Positions 1 to 7,467 of a stretch of DNA of 10,781 nucleotides are shown here, one piece after another (within the stretch, counting starts at the first letter, position 1; every line of letters begins with the position of its first letter). A program made the position numbers and the translations under genes. Source of the DNA: Nanobdellota archaeon (lineage in GTDB: Archaea; Nanobdellota; Nanobdellia; Woesearchaeales; B3-WOES); NCBI GenBank assembly GCA_023131705.1, contig JAGLZG010000093.1, positions 1-10,781 of the forward strand, given 5' to 3'. The notes under the pieces are model-generated. The model had not been told where the DNA came from. It made no database searches and saw only the letters and a list, made by a program, of their open reading frames with translations.

Positions 1-1142
1 ATAGGGGATTGCAGTTTATTCCTGTTTTGGAATATTTACAGATGGCAGGAAGAGCAGGAAGACCAAAGTTTGACAGCCAGGGAGAGGCAATTGCTGTCTG
101 CAGTTCAGAAGCAGAGAAAGAGAAGATATGGCAGAGATATATTTTAGGAGAGCCAGAGGAGATATTTAGCAAATTAGCTGTTGAGCCTGTTTTGAGGACA
201 TATTTATTAAGCTTAATAGCATCTGATTTTGTAAACAGCAAAAAGGATATTTTTTCATTTTTTAACAAGACATTTTGGGCGTATCAGTTTGAGGATATTG
301 AAAGATTAGAATTAATAATTGAGAGTATGCTAAATCTATTAACTGAATGGGGCTTTATAATATCTTCTAAAAAGGATGATTTTCAATCTGCAGATAAGGT
401 TAGTGATGAAAAATATGAAGCAACGTTAACCGGGAAAAGAGTTGCTGAATTATATATAGATCCATTGAGCGCTTATAATTTAACCACAGCAATAAAAATG
501 ACAGCCGGGAAAAAAACAGAGGCTTTTTCATTTTTACAGATTGTTTCACATACTTTGGAAATGATGCCTTTTTTAAGGGTAAGGACAAAGGAGTATGATG
601 ATATACAGGAAGAGTTATTGAAGCATGGCGATTGTTTGCTTGAAAAAGAGCCGGACATATATGATATTGAATATGGAGATTTCCTGAACAGCATTAAGAC
701 AGCTTTGATGCTGAATGAGTGGGTTGATGAAAAGGATGATGAGTATTTACTGGAGAAATACTCCATAAGGCCGGGAGAGCTAAGGGTAAAGGTAAACATA
801 GCAAACTGGCTTTTATATGCAACAGAGGAGTTAGCAAGAATCCTTAAATTCAAGGATATAATAAAAGAGACAACAAAACTGAGATTAAGGCTGAAGCATG
901 GCGCAAAAGAGGAATTATTGGCTTTATTAAAGCTGAGGGATATTGGAAGAGCAAGGGCAAGAAAGATGCATAATTATGGAATCAGGGATATAGCTGATGT
1001 AAAAAAGATAGATGTAATGAGCCTGGTCCAGCTAATTGGAAAGAATACAGCTTTAAAGGTAAAGGAGCAGGTTGGGGAAAAGGTAAAGGAAAAGATAAAG
1101 CCAACAAAGAGAAAAGGGCAGCTTAGTTTGGGGAAATTCTGA
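1..1142 (+). CDS. hel308: ATP-dependent DNA helicase Hel308, C-terminal part (5' end outside window)
   Basis: Ski2-like superfamily 2 helicase that unwinds lagging strands at stalled forks; only the C-terminal ~380 residues are visible. The reading frame is open to the window edge (codons AGG GGA before TTG at 9), so the TTG at 9 is not a real start. Right at the edge is helicase motif VI, QMAGRAGRP, preceded by IPVLEY as in Hel308. Next comes the winged-helix and ratchet region, then a helix-hairpin-helix-like segment DIGRARARKMHNYGI (about residues 312-326 of the visible part), which matches the Hel308 domain 5 brake region. The protein ends QLSLGKF, a QxxLxxF pattern like a PCNA-interacting peptide at the extreme C-terminus. 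Motifs I-III and the N-terminal half lie upstream. Hel308 is much more likely than other Ski2-like helicases because of the C-terminal domains. Confidence 0.9.
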   Translation, partial: RGLQFIPVLEYLQMAGRAGRPKFDSQGEAIAVCSSEAEKEKIWQRYILGEPEEIFSKLAVEPVLRTYLLSLIASDFVNSKKDIFSFFNKTFWAYQFEDIERLELIIESMLNLLTEWGFIISSKKDDFQSADKVSDEKYEATLTGKRVAELYIDPLSAYNLTTAIKMTAGKKTEAFSFLQIVSHTLEMMPFLRVRTKEYDDIQEELLKHGDCLLEKEPDIYDIEYGDFLNSIKTALMLNEWVDEKDDEYLLEKYSIRPGELRVKVNIANWLLYATEELARILKFKDIIKETTKLRLRLKHGAKEELLALLKLRDIGRARARKMHNYGIRDIADVKKIDVMSLVQLIGKNTALKVKEQVGEKVKEKIKPTKRKGQLSLGKF

Positions 1143-1178
1143 GTTTTCGTCACCAGTTTAAGACGATAAAAAAAGGAA

Positions 1179-1190
1179 AAGTATAAAAAC
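1179..1190 (+). promoter_or_regulatory. TATA-like promoter of the IMP dehydrogenase gene
   Basis: The sequence GTATAAAAAC at 1181-1190 is an archaeal TATA-like box centred about 27 bases before the ATG at 1213, with an A-rich stretch just upstream that could serve as BRE. No Shine-Dalgarno lies before the ATG, so the transcript is probably leaderless. Inferred from spacing only. Confidence 0.5.
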
Positions 1191-1212
1191 AAATTCTAAT
1201 TGTTTAGTAAAA

Positions 1213-2727
1213 ATGGGGAAAGAACAACTTTCAGGACTTTCTGCAGAAGAACTTTTTACGAGAGATGGAGGTATAACTTATGATGATTTTACAATTCTTG
1301 ATACCATCTTTACTGATATTGATAAAGAAAATATAAATCTTGAAACAATATTAGGAAAAGGCATTTCTTTAAAAACACCAATCATAGCAGCCCCAATGGA
1401 TACTGTTACAAATGCAGCATTATGCATTGCACTGGCATTAGAAGGTGGTATTGGCTGTATCCATTATAATTTTAAAAAAGCAGGTGGAGTAACTCCTGAT
1501 ATTGATGCACAAATAAAAGAAATAAAAAGTGTAAAAAGATTTGAAAATGGTTTTATAGAAAATCCAGTTACAGTATCTCCAGACTATACTATTGCACAGG
1601 CAATTGAGATAGGAGAAAAAAATAAAGTAGGGGGTTCTCCAATAGACACTTTTCCTGTAACTTATGGAGGCAGACCTCATGGGAGGCTATTGGGGTTATT
1701 AAGAAAACAGGATTATTCAAGAAGCAAACATACAAGCCTTAAAGTTAGGGTAAGGATGCTTCCATTAGAAAAACTGATAATGGCAGAATGTCCTGTAACT
1801 CTTGAAGAAGCCAATGAAAAACTTTGGGATGCGCATTTATTGTTTTTGCCTATTGTAGATAAAAAAATGATATTAAAATATCTAGTTACACGGAGTGATA
1901 TTGATAAAAATGAGGAATATCCTTTGGCAACAAAAGATGAGAAAAAAAGATTAAGAGTTCTATTTGCGGTTGAGACAAGACCCGAACTTGCATATGAAAG
2001 GCTTGAGAAAGGGTTTGTAGCAGGAGCAGATGGTTGTATAATAGATACTTCACAAGGATATACTAAATATGAAGTTGGCATGATAAAATACGTTCTTGGG
2101 AAATATAAAGATAAGCTTGTTATTGGAGGAAATATTTCTACTAAAGAAGCTTATAATGAATTAGATAAGCTTGGACTTCACGCTTATAGGTGTGGGCAGG
2201 GTTCTGGTTCTATATGCACAACAGCAGGAGCAATTGGAATTTCAAGAGCAGGAGCCACAGGAGTTTATGAGTGCGCTAAACAAAATGGAAATATGAAAAC
2301 AATTGCAGATGGAGGATTAAAACAAGTAGGTGATATTAAGAAAGCATTGGTATCTGGTGCAGATTGCGTCATGCTTGGAAATATGCTTGCTGGAACAGAA
2401 GAAAGTCCTGGAAAAACAAAGATTGATCCTGAATCAGGATTACCAATAAAAGAATATAGGGGAATGGGTTCAAAAGAAGCAAATGTTGGAGAAAAAATTA
2501 GGGGCTATTCAAAACTTCCCCAAGGGGTTTCTGGTAATGTCAAGTATAAAGGTTCTATACATCAATGGATTCCATTAATAAGAGACGGATTGATTTCAGC
2601 ATTTCATGTTTTAAATTGTAGAAATATTAATGAACTTCACGAAAAGATGTATTCTGGTCAAATAAGATTTGAGAGAAAAACAATAGGCTCTATAGAAGAA
2701 AGTGGAGTTCATGATTTGAAGATATGA
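1213..2727 (+). CDS. guaB: IMP dehydrogenase, eukaryote-like, with CBS pair
   Basis: Oxidises IMP to XMP with NAD+, the committed step of guanine nucleotide synthesis in the cytosol. At 504 residues it has the full family length: N-terminal barrel strands with TLKTP/SPMDTVT-type sequence (here SLKTPIIAAPMDTVT, 52-66), two CBS-like repeats (about 115-230), IIDTSQG (276-282; NAD/IMP site Asp278), and the active-site loop SGSICTT with nucleophile Cys335. IADGG (364-368) and YRGMGS (415-420) follow. The C-terminus (QGVSG, YKGSIH, MYSGQIRFERKT, GVHDL) resembles animal IMPDH more closely than bacterial GuaB. The flap between 420 and 437 is shortened, and the usual adjacent Arg-Tyr pair is replaced by Arg430-Gly431-Tyr432; see findings. 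GMP reductase is unlikely because CBS domains and the long flap region are present. Starts at the ATG 25-27 bases after a TATA-like box. Confidence 0.9.
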   Translation: MGKEQLSGLSAEELFTRDGGITYDDFTILDTIFTDIDKENINLETILGKGISLKTPIIAAPMDTVTNAALCIALALEGGIGCIHYNFKKAGGVTPDIDAQIKEIKSVKRFENGFIENPVTVSPDYTIAQAIEIGEKNKVGGSPIDTFPVTYGGRPHGRLLGLLRKQDYSRSKHTSLKVRVRMLPLEKLIMAECPVTLEEANEKLWDAHLLFLPIVDKKMILKYLVTRSDIDKNEEYPLATKDEKKRLRVLFAVETRPELAYERLEKGFVAGADGCIIDTSQGYTKYEVGMIKYVLGKYKDKLVIGGNISTKEAYNELDKLGLHAYRCGQGSGSICTTAGAIGISRAGATGVYECAKQNGNMKTIADGGLKQVGDIKKALVSGADCVMLGNMLAGTEESPGKTKIDPESGLPIKEYRGMGSKEANVGEKIRGYSKLPQGVSGNVKYKGSIHQWIPLIRDGLISAFHVLNCRNINELHEKMYSGQIRFERKTIGSIEESGVHDLKI

Positions 2728-2736
2728 TGTGGAAAA

Positions 2737-2805
2737 ATGACAAACAAAATACTAACAGATATACTGCGGGGAGATGAAGGAAAAGCAAGAGCAATATTTG
2801 TCTAA
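2737..2805 (+). CDS. Possible 22-codon ORF before the F420-ligase-like gene
   Basis: ATG at 2737, stop TAA at 2803-2805, beginning MTNKILTDILRGDEG and ending FV. A weak GTGG lies 5 bases upstream. The composition is protein-like (K, R, D, E rich) and the stop lies just before the GGAGGT of the next gene, so it could be a translationally coupled leader. It could equally be chance in a 94-base spacer. No recognised family. Confidence 0.2.
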   Translation: MTNKILTDILRGDEGKARAIFV

Positions 2806-2806
2806 T

Positions 2807-2812
2807 GGAGGT
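2807..2812 (+). promoter_or_regulatory. Shine-Dalgarno GGAGGT setting the start at 2822
   Basis: A GGAGGT motif stands 9 bases before the ATG at 2822. The earlier in-frame ATG at 2774 has only GGGGAG directly against it, and the 16 extra residues it would add do not resemble the conserved family start. The 2822 start is therefore chosen. Confidence 0.75.
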
Positions 2813-2821
2813 ATCTTAAAA

Positions 2822-4027
2822 ATGGGAAGAACAGTTGGAACAACAATCAGGGGCATAAGGGCGCCCATTGTAAAAGAGGGAGATGATATAGTTGAAATAG
2901 TTGCTTGTTCTTTAAAGAGGTCCTGGGAATCAGAAAACTATAAAATTGGAGATAGGGATGTTGTAGGGATTACGGAATCTTTAGTTGCAAGAGCACAAGG
3001 AAATTATGTAACTGTTGATGATGTTGCAAAAGAGATATCTGACAAATTTAGAGGAGATGTAGGAATTGTATTTCCCATACTAAGCAGAAATAGATTTTCC
3101 ATGATACTGAAAGGCATAGCAAGAGGTTCAGAAAATATAAACTTATTATTAAGTTATCCTGATGATGAGGTTGGAAACTCTTTAATGGACATTAATAAGA
3201 TGAATGAACTTGGGATTAATCCATACACTGATGTTCTGACTGAAAAAGAATACAGAAGTAAATTCGGGGACAATGTAAAACATCCCTTTACAGGGATTGA
3301 TTACATCCATTCTTACAGGAAGATAATAGAATCACAGGGAGCTGATGCCTCTGTTTACCTCTCCAATAAACCAAAAACTATCCTCAAATATACCAAGCAT
3401 GTTTTGACAGCAGATATCCATACAAGGGAAAGAACAAAAAAGATTCTTAGGGAAGAAGGAGCTGATATTGTGTTTGGTCTGGATGATATATGCAACACAT
3501 CAGTAAATGGAAGTGGATATAATGAGCAATATGGATTATTGGGCTCTAATAAATCTACAGATGAACGTTTGAAATTATTCCCAAGGGTTTGTGATAGAGA
3601 TGGCAGCAGATATGTTACAAAAATACAATCCAGATTAAAGGAGTTGACCGGGAAGCATGTTGAGATTATGGTATATGGGGATGGCGCATTTAAAGACCCT
3701 GTGGGAAAAATATGGGAGCTTGCAGATCCAGTTGTATCTCCTGATTTTACAGAGGGCCTTGAAGGAACTCCAAGTGAACTTAAATTAAAATATTTTGCTG
3801 ATAATGAATTAAGGGGATTAACTGGAGAAGATGCTGGCAGTGCCATGAAACAATGTATAAAAGAGAAAGAAGAAAATCTTGTTGGTTCTATGGCTTCCCA
3901 GGGGACAACACCGAGACAGTTAACAGATTTATTAGGAAGTCTTTGTGACTTAACCAGTGGAAGCGGCGATAAAGGAACGCCTATAGTCCTGATCCAGGGT
4001 TATTTTGATAATTTTGCATCAGAATAA
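2822..4027 (+). CDS. Coenzyme F420-0:L-glutamate ligase-like (CofE-family) protein, long form
   Basis: Resembles the F420_ligase (CofE-like) domain family. The N-terminus MGRTVGTTIRGIRAPIVKEG and the segment DRDVVGITESLVARAQGNYV (about residues 45-64) are typical of the family, whose authentic members add gamma-linked glutamates to F420-0 using GTP and a divalent metal. This protein is 401 residues, longer than true archaeal CofE (about 250) and like the ~400-residue group found in bacteria without F420. Acidic and Gly-rich motifs follow (YGDGAFKDPVGKIWELADP, about 282-300). No other F420 genes are visible, so its substrate is unknown; a gamma-glutamyl or amide-ligase reaction on another acceptor is inference. 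It follows the IMP dehydrogenase gene by 94 bases without a clear promoter between them, so co-transcription is likely. Confidence 0.75.
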   Translation: MGRTVGTTIRGIRAPIVKEGDDIVEIVACSLKRSWESENYKIGDRDVVGITESLVARAQGNYVTVDDVAKEISDKFRGDVGIVFPILSRNRFSMILKGIARGSENINLLLSYPDDEVGNSLMDINKMNELGINPYTDVLTEKEYRSKFGDNVKHPFTGIDYIHSYRKIIESQGADASVYLSNKPKTILKYTKHVLTADIHTRERTKKILREEGADIVFGLDDICNTSVNGSGYNEQYGLLGSNKSTDERLKLFPRVCDRDGSRYVTKIQSRLKELTGKHVEIMVYGDGAFKDPVGKIWELADPVVSPDFTEGLEGTPSELKLKYFADNELRGLTGEDAGSAMKQCIKEKEENLVGSMASQGTTPRQLTDLLGSLCDLTSGSGDKGTPIVLIQGYFDNFASE

Positions 4028-4053
4028 TTATATTTTTTTGTATCTGTTTTTTT
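4028..4053 (+). terminator. Poly-T terminator after the F420-ligase-like gene
   Basis: Two runs of seven T residues (4033-4039 and 4047-4053) directly follow the stop codon, the usual form of an archaeal intrinsic terminator. They lie in the 58-base convergent gap with the lon gene. Confidence 0.6.
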
Positions 4054-4085
4054 CTGATAAAAATAGTTTCAAACAATATAAAATA

Positions 4086-5945
4086 TTAAATCTTACTTAT
4101 CTTTCTTAATATCTTTTCCTTTCCTTTCCACACCATTGATTCTTTCAGCACTTCAGAAATCTTTTCAACTGGTATTATCTTTATCTTTTTTAACTCATTC
4201 CTGTCAATTATAATATCCTTTATGTTTGATTTTGGAACAATGACATTCTTTATTCCTGCCTCTATTGCTGCCTCTACTTTTGCTGTTACGCCTCCTATTG
4301 GGAGCACATCACCTCTTACTGATAAACTGCCAGTCATTGTAGTATCCTGCTTAACCGGTATTTTTTCAAGAGCAGATATGATTGAGGTTGCAATTGCTAT
4401 ACTTGCAGAATCTCCTTCAACACCCTCATAAGTCTGCATGAACTGGACATATAAGTCATATTTTTTAATGTCCTCTCCAAAATATTTTTTTATTATAGCA
4501 GAGACATTTTTTACAGCTTCTTTTGCAATGTCTCCAAGCTTTCCAGTAGCAATTATTTCCCTTTCCTTGCCACCAGGTGTTACCTGTGATTCTATTGGAA
4601 GGATTATTCCTGAATAGGTGTTTTCACCACCCATAACTGCCAAGCCATTAACCCTTCCTATTTTTTCCCCTTCTGTTATGATAACTTCATATTCTTTTTT
4701 TCTTTCTATGTATTTGTCTGCTATCTGTTTTTCTAAACCTCTTGCTGTTATTTTTGCATCTATCACATCCTCTTTTAAAGTCAGCTTATGCTTTCTTTCT
4801 TTTGCAATATCACCTGCTGCCCTTACCAGGCCCCCTAATTCTCTTAATCTCAGGGTTAGATGCCCTTTTCTGTTAGCCATTTTTCTTGCTTCTTCAATTA
4901 TAGCATCAACAGCTTCTTTGTTGAAGTGAGGTATTTTTTTATCTTTAAAGACTTCCTGAGCAACAAAGATTGTAATCTTTTTTCTGTTTTCCTCTGTATC
5001 TTTCATGGTCTCTTCCATATAGATTTCATAACCATAACCTCTTATTCTGCTTCTTAGCGCAGGGTGCATATTTCTGACTGTTTCAACGTTTCCTGCTGCT
5101 ATCAGGATAAAATTACATGGAACAGGCTCTGTTCTTACCATTGCTCCTGCAGACCTTTCACTTTGGCCTGTTATTGAGAATTTCCCTTCCTGCAGGGTTG
5201 TTAACAACTCCTGTTGTGTTGCTTTGTCCAGTGTTCCAATCTCATCTATAAATAAAACACCCATGTTTGCTTTGTGAATCATCCCTGCAACAACCCTTTC
5301 ATGAGCAGGTGTTCCTAATCCCCCTGACTGGAAAGGGTCATGAAGCACATCCCCTAATAAAGCGCCTGCATGAGCTCCTGTTGCATCAAAGAAAGGAGAG
5401 TTTTTTTTCTTGTAATTGTCAACAATAATTTTTGGAACCATTACTTTTGCATTAGGCATCCTCCTGTTGAGATTGATGAATAAAACAAATATTGCCAGAA
5501 AGATCATACCTCCGAGGAAGAAAGCAGCGAACATTATATCTGATTGATACTGGTTTCTTATCCACCACGGAGCAATCATTGCCAATACTACTAAAATGAA
5601 CATGATAAGGTTCTGATTTTTGAAAAGGCCCATATTCTGCATCCTTGCTTTTGCAATTGTTTCCCTTCCTTTGCCTGCTGGAACTGTCCTTATCAACGGC
5701 GTGTTTTCATCGTTTGGATTTGGAAAAGATATTATATCAACAAGTTTTTCTTTTGGAAGAAGTTCTGCCAAGCCCATGCCAAGCATTGACTTGCCTGTTC
5801 CAGGCTCTCCTATCAAGAAAACATGCCTTCTTTGCTCAGCTGCTTTTCTTATTATGTTTACAGCATTTTCCTGGCCTATAACATGGTCTATTAGATTTTT
5901 AGGAATCTTTATATTTGCTGTAGATTTAAAATTGAGTTTAGGCAT
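4086..5945 (-). CDS. lonB: Archaeal membrane-anchored Lon protease (LonB)
   Basis: ATP-dependent serine protease degrading misfolded and regulatory proteins from the inner face of the membrane. In order: Walker A GEPGTGKS (46-53); two transmembrane helices (about 112-130 and 136-158) inserted between Walker A and Walker B, which is the hallmark of LonB; Walker B LFIDEIGT (231-238); sensor region with IAAGNVET (283-290) and an arginine finger-like HPALRSRIRGYGYE; then the protease domain with EGDSAS (catalytic Ser513) and GGVTAKVEAA (catalytic Lys556). At 619 residues the length is normal and all key residues are present. No LonA-type N-terminal substrate domain. The start ATG lies about 28 bases from a TATA-like box shared with the divergent gene at 5998, suggesting a leaderless mRNA. 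It is convergent with the F420-ligase-like gene. Confidence 0.96.
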   Translation of the reverse strand: MPKLNFKSTANIKIPKNLIDHVIGQENAVNIIRKAAEQRRHVFLIGEPGTGKSMLGMGLAELLPKEKLVDIISFPNPNDENTPLIRTVPAGKGRETIAKARMQNMGLFKNQNLIMFILVVLAMIAPWWIRNQYQSDIMFAAFFLGGMIFLAIFVLFINLNRRMPNAKVMVPKIIVDNYKKKNSPFFDATGAHAGALLGDVLHDPFQSGGLGTPAHERVVAGMIHKANMGVLFIDEIGTLDKATQQELLTTLQEGKFSITGQSERSAGAMVRTEPVPCNFILIAAGNVETVRNMHPALRSRIRGYGYEIYMEETMKDTEENRKKITIFVAQEVFKDKKIPHFNKEAVDAIIEEARKMANRKGHLTLRLRELGGLVRAAGDIAKERKHKLTLKEDVIDAKITARGLEKQIADKYIERKKEYEVIITEGEKIGRVNGLAVMGGENTYSGIILPIESQVTPGGKEREIIATGKLGDIAKEAVKNVSAIIKKYFGEDIKKYDLYVQFMQTYEGVEGDSASIAIATSIISALEKIPVKQDTTMTGSLSVRGDVLPIGGVTAKVEAAIEAGIKNVIVPKSNIKDIIIDRNELKKIKIIPVEKISEVLKESMVWKGKEKILRKISKI

Positions 5946-5965
5946 ATTTTTACTATAAAATATAA

Positions 5966-5979
5966 ATGTTTAAAAACTT
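5966..5979. promoter_or_regulatory. Shared TATA-like box between lonB and the OB-fold gene
   Basis: GTTTAAAAAC (5968-5977) reads GTTTTTAAAC on the other strand, so it is TATA-like in both directions. Its centre is about 25 bases before the ATG at 5998 and about 28 bases before the lonB ATG at 5945, the normal archaeal TATA-to-start distance for leaderless genes on each side. The 52-base gap has no Shine-Dalgarno on either strand. A second AT-rich candidate, CTATAAAATATAA at 5953-5965, could instead serve the plus strand with a longer leader. Confidence 0.45.
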
Positions 5980-5997
5980 TTGGGTTAATCATATAGG

Positions 5998-6339
5998 ATG
6001 AAGGAAAAGACATTGGTCAAGATCTCTTTGGTATGCTCTTTGTCTGGTATTTTTATTTTGTTCTTGTTATTTAGTTTTATTGATGTTGATGAAAGAAAAA
6101 TAAATAGTATAAGTGAAGCAGATTTAGAAGAGGATGCAAAGGTAACCGGAGTTGTAATGGATATTATGGAATTAGAAGATGCTGTTATAATTGAAGTAGG
6201 CCAGTTAAATAAAATCAATGTTATTGTTTTTGATAGTGAGGTTAGTGTTAAGAAAGGGGATTATGTTGAGGTAAGCGGTGTTATTGAAGAATACAAAGGA
6301 AAATTAGAGATAATTGCTGACAGGATTGTTTTGAAATAA
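5998..6339 (+). CDS. Small membrane-anchored OB-fold protein
   Basis: 113 residues. An N-terminal signal anchor or signal peptide (lysines 2 and 4, hydrophobic 7-27) precedes a 75-residue beta-rich domain resembling the tRNA_anti/nucleic-acid-type OB fold: AKVTGVVMDIME, VIIEVGQLNKINVIVFD, VKKGDYVEVSGVIEEYKGKLEIIADRI. OB domains of this form often bind nucleic acid, but here the N-terminal helix would place it outside the membrane, so the ligand is unknown. It is transcribed divergently from lonB and is probably a single gene, as a new promoter follows at 6343. Family placement rests on pattern recognition of the OB strands, not on catalytic residues. Confidence 0.7.
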   Translation: MKEKTLVKISLVCSLSGIFILFLLFSFIDVDERKINSISEADLEEDAKVTGVVMDIMELEDAVIIEVGQLNKINVIVFDSEVSVKKGDYVEVSGVIEEYKGKLEIIADRIVLK

Positions 6340-6342
6340 TAA

Positions 6343-6384
6343 GTTTTATATATATTAAACATTAAATTAGAATAAAAAGAGGTG
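6343..6384 (+). promoter_or_regulatory. Promoter and ribosome binding site of the DUF1003 gene
   Basis: TTTTATATATATTA (6344-6357) is a strong TATA-like box about 40 bases before the ATG, leaving a short leader that contains GAGGTG (6379-6384), a Shine-Dalgarno 4 bases before the ATG at 6389. Unlike lonB and the IMP dehydrogenase gene, this gene is not leaderless. Confidence 0.55.
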
Positions 6385-6388
6385 CATC

Positions 6389-6820
6389 ATGCTTAATTTA
6401 AATAATCATTTGCCCAGACCAAAGCTTAGTTTTAACCAGAGATTATCTGATAATATCGCAAGGATTGGAGGAAGCTGGGGTTTTATAATTATTTTGAGTA
6501 CAATCCTTTGTATCTGGATATCTTTAAATGTAGTGGCATTATTCATCTGGAAATGGGACCCTTATCCTTTTATACTGCTTAACCTTTTTTTGTCATGCCT
6601 ATCTGCATACCAGGCCCCTATAATATTAATGGCTCAGAACAGGACTACTGACAGGGACAGGAACAAGGCTGAAAGAGATTATGCTGTTAACAGAAAGGCA
6701 GAGAGAGAGGTTGAGAACATGCAGATGGATTTAGATGAGTTAAAACAATTAATGAAAGAGCATAATCAATTGGTTAAGGTGAATCATTATAATGTTAATA
6801 GGAAATTGAAGAAAAAATGA
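6389..6820 (+). CDS. DUF1003 family membrane protein
   Basis: 143 residues with two transmembrane helices (about 29-52 and 60-81) and a charged C-terminal cytoplasmic tail likely to form a coiled coil. The signature SAYQAPIILMAQNRTTDRDR (72-91) followed by AERDYAVNRKAEREVENMQ is the diagnostic DUF1003 core (typically QAPxIxMxQNRQxxxDR, then ExDYxVNxKAE). Its function is unknown; the family is widespread in bacteria and archaea and sometimes linked to cyclic-nucleotide-domain proteins. Its stop overlaps the next start as ATGA (6817-6820), so the next gene is translationally coupled. A degraded copy of its last third lies at 7467-7551. Confidence 0.92.
   Translation: MLNLNNHLPRPKLSFNQRLSDNIARIGGSWGFIIILSTILCIWISLNVVALFIWKWDPYPFILLNLFLSCLSAYQAPIILMAQNRTTDRDRNKAERDYAVNRKAEREVENMQMDLDELKQLMKEHNQLVKVNHYNVNRKLKKK
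6696..6781 (+). repeat. Direct repeat copy A (inside the DUF1003 gene)
   Basis: This 86-base segment encodes residues about 103-131 of the DUF1003 protein (the coiled-coil tail). It pairs with 7467-7551: by hand alignment about 77 of 87 columns are identical, with one 2-base and one 1-base gap. Confidence 0.9.
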
Positions 6821-7467
6821 ATCCTCTTTTTATAAGAATTTTAGAAATCCTGCTAGTGCCTTATGTACATAAAGAAACTATATGGGCAATTGCCCCTTTA
6901 ATATTTGCTTTGATTATGCTCCAGATGTATTTTGGCAAGTATAAAACAGAGCAGCTTGGCTGGAACACTGCTTTTGGAAACACTATTTCTTTAATGTGGG
7001 TAACTGCAATTCTATTAAAATATCTGCGTGATTCTTATGGTTTATTAAATGCATGGCAGACATCCGGCTTAAAAGGATATTTTGTAATAATAATTGGTTT
7101 GGGCTTATTAACATTGATTCTTGCCATATTTAACTTTAATCATTTAATACCAAAAAAATTTGCTTTCCTTATTTCATCTTCTTTGCCTACAAATGGTTTG
7201 GCTTATTTTATAATTGTTATTGTTATAGGAAAAATACCTCTTGATAGATTGACTTTTTGGGCAACATTAATAATATTTATTTTCTTAGCAATAGTTTTTG
7301 GATTATATAGAAAAAGTATAACTCCTCTAAAAAGTGAACTTCCAACAATAAAAAAACATGAAGAAGAAAAAGAAAAATTGATAAAAAAGATTAAAAGGAA
7401 AATAAAATATTTTTTTAATAAAAAAATAAAAGAATCCCCAATTAAGTTTTTTAAAAAAGGATTTTGA
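6817..7467 (+). CDS. Unrecognised five-helix membrane protein with lysine-rich tail
   Basis: 216 residues and no family recognised. Five probable transmembrane helices: about 20-41, 50-70, 87-110, 114-141 and 147-168. The last ~45 residues (from about 172) are highly charged, mostly Lys with some Glu and very AT-rich codons, and would lie in the cytoplasm. Tyr/Lys/Gln pairs (GKYKTEQLGWNTAFGN) sit in the first cytoplasmic or external loop. It is coupled to the DUF1003 gene by the four-base overlap, so the two products are probably made in similar amounts and may form a complex (inference). The 3' end of the gene is the boundary of the duplicated DUF1003 fragment: the A of its TGA is the first base of that repeat. 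Confidence 0.7.
   Translation: MNPLFIRILEILLVPYVHKETIWAIAPLIFALIMLQMYFGKYKTEQLGWNTAFGNTISLMWVTAILLKYLRDSYGLLNAWQTSGLKGYFVIIIGLGLLTLILAIFNFNHLIPKKFAFLISSSLPTNGLAYFIIVIVIGKIPLDRLTFWATLIIFIFLAIVFGLYRKSITPLKSELPTIKKHEEEKEKLIKKIKRKIKYFFNKKIKESPIKFFKKGF

Noticed and set aside
9..11. TTG at 9 as the start of the helicase
   Set aside because: The frame is open upstream and motif VI follows at once, so the gene begins outside the window.
2774..2776. ATG at 2774 as the start of the F420-ligase-like gene
   Set aside because: No properly spaced ribosome binding site; the family-like N-terminus and GGAGGT favour 2822.
4222..5958. Several plus-strand open frames opposite lonB
   Set aside because: They are antisense to a complete Lon protease, lack ribosome binding sites and have low-complexity, Ser/Phe/Leu-rich products.
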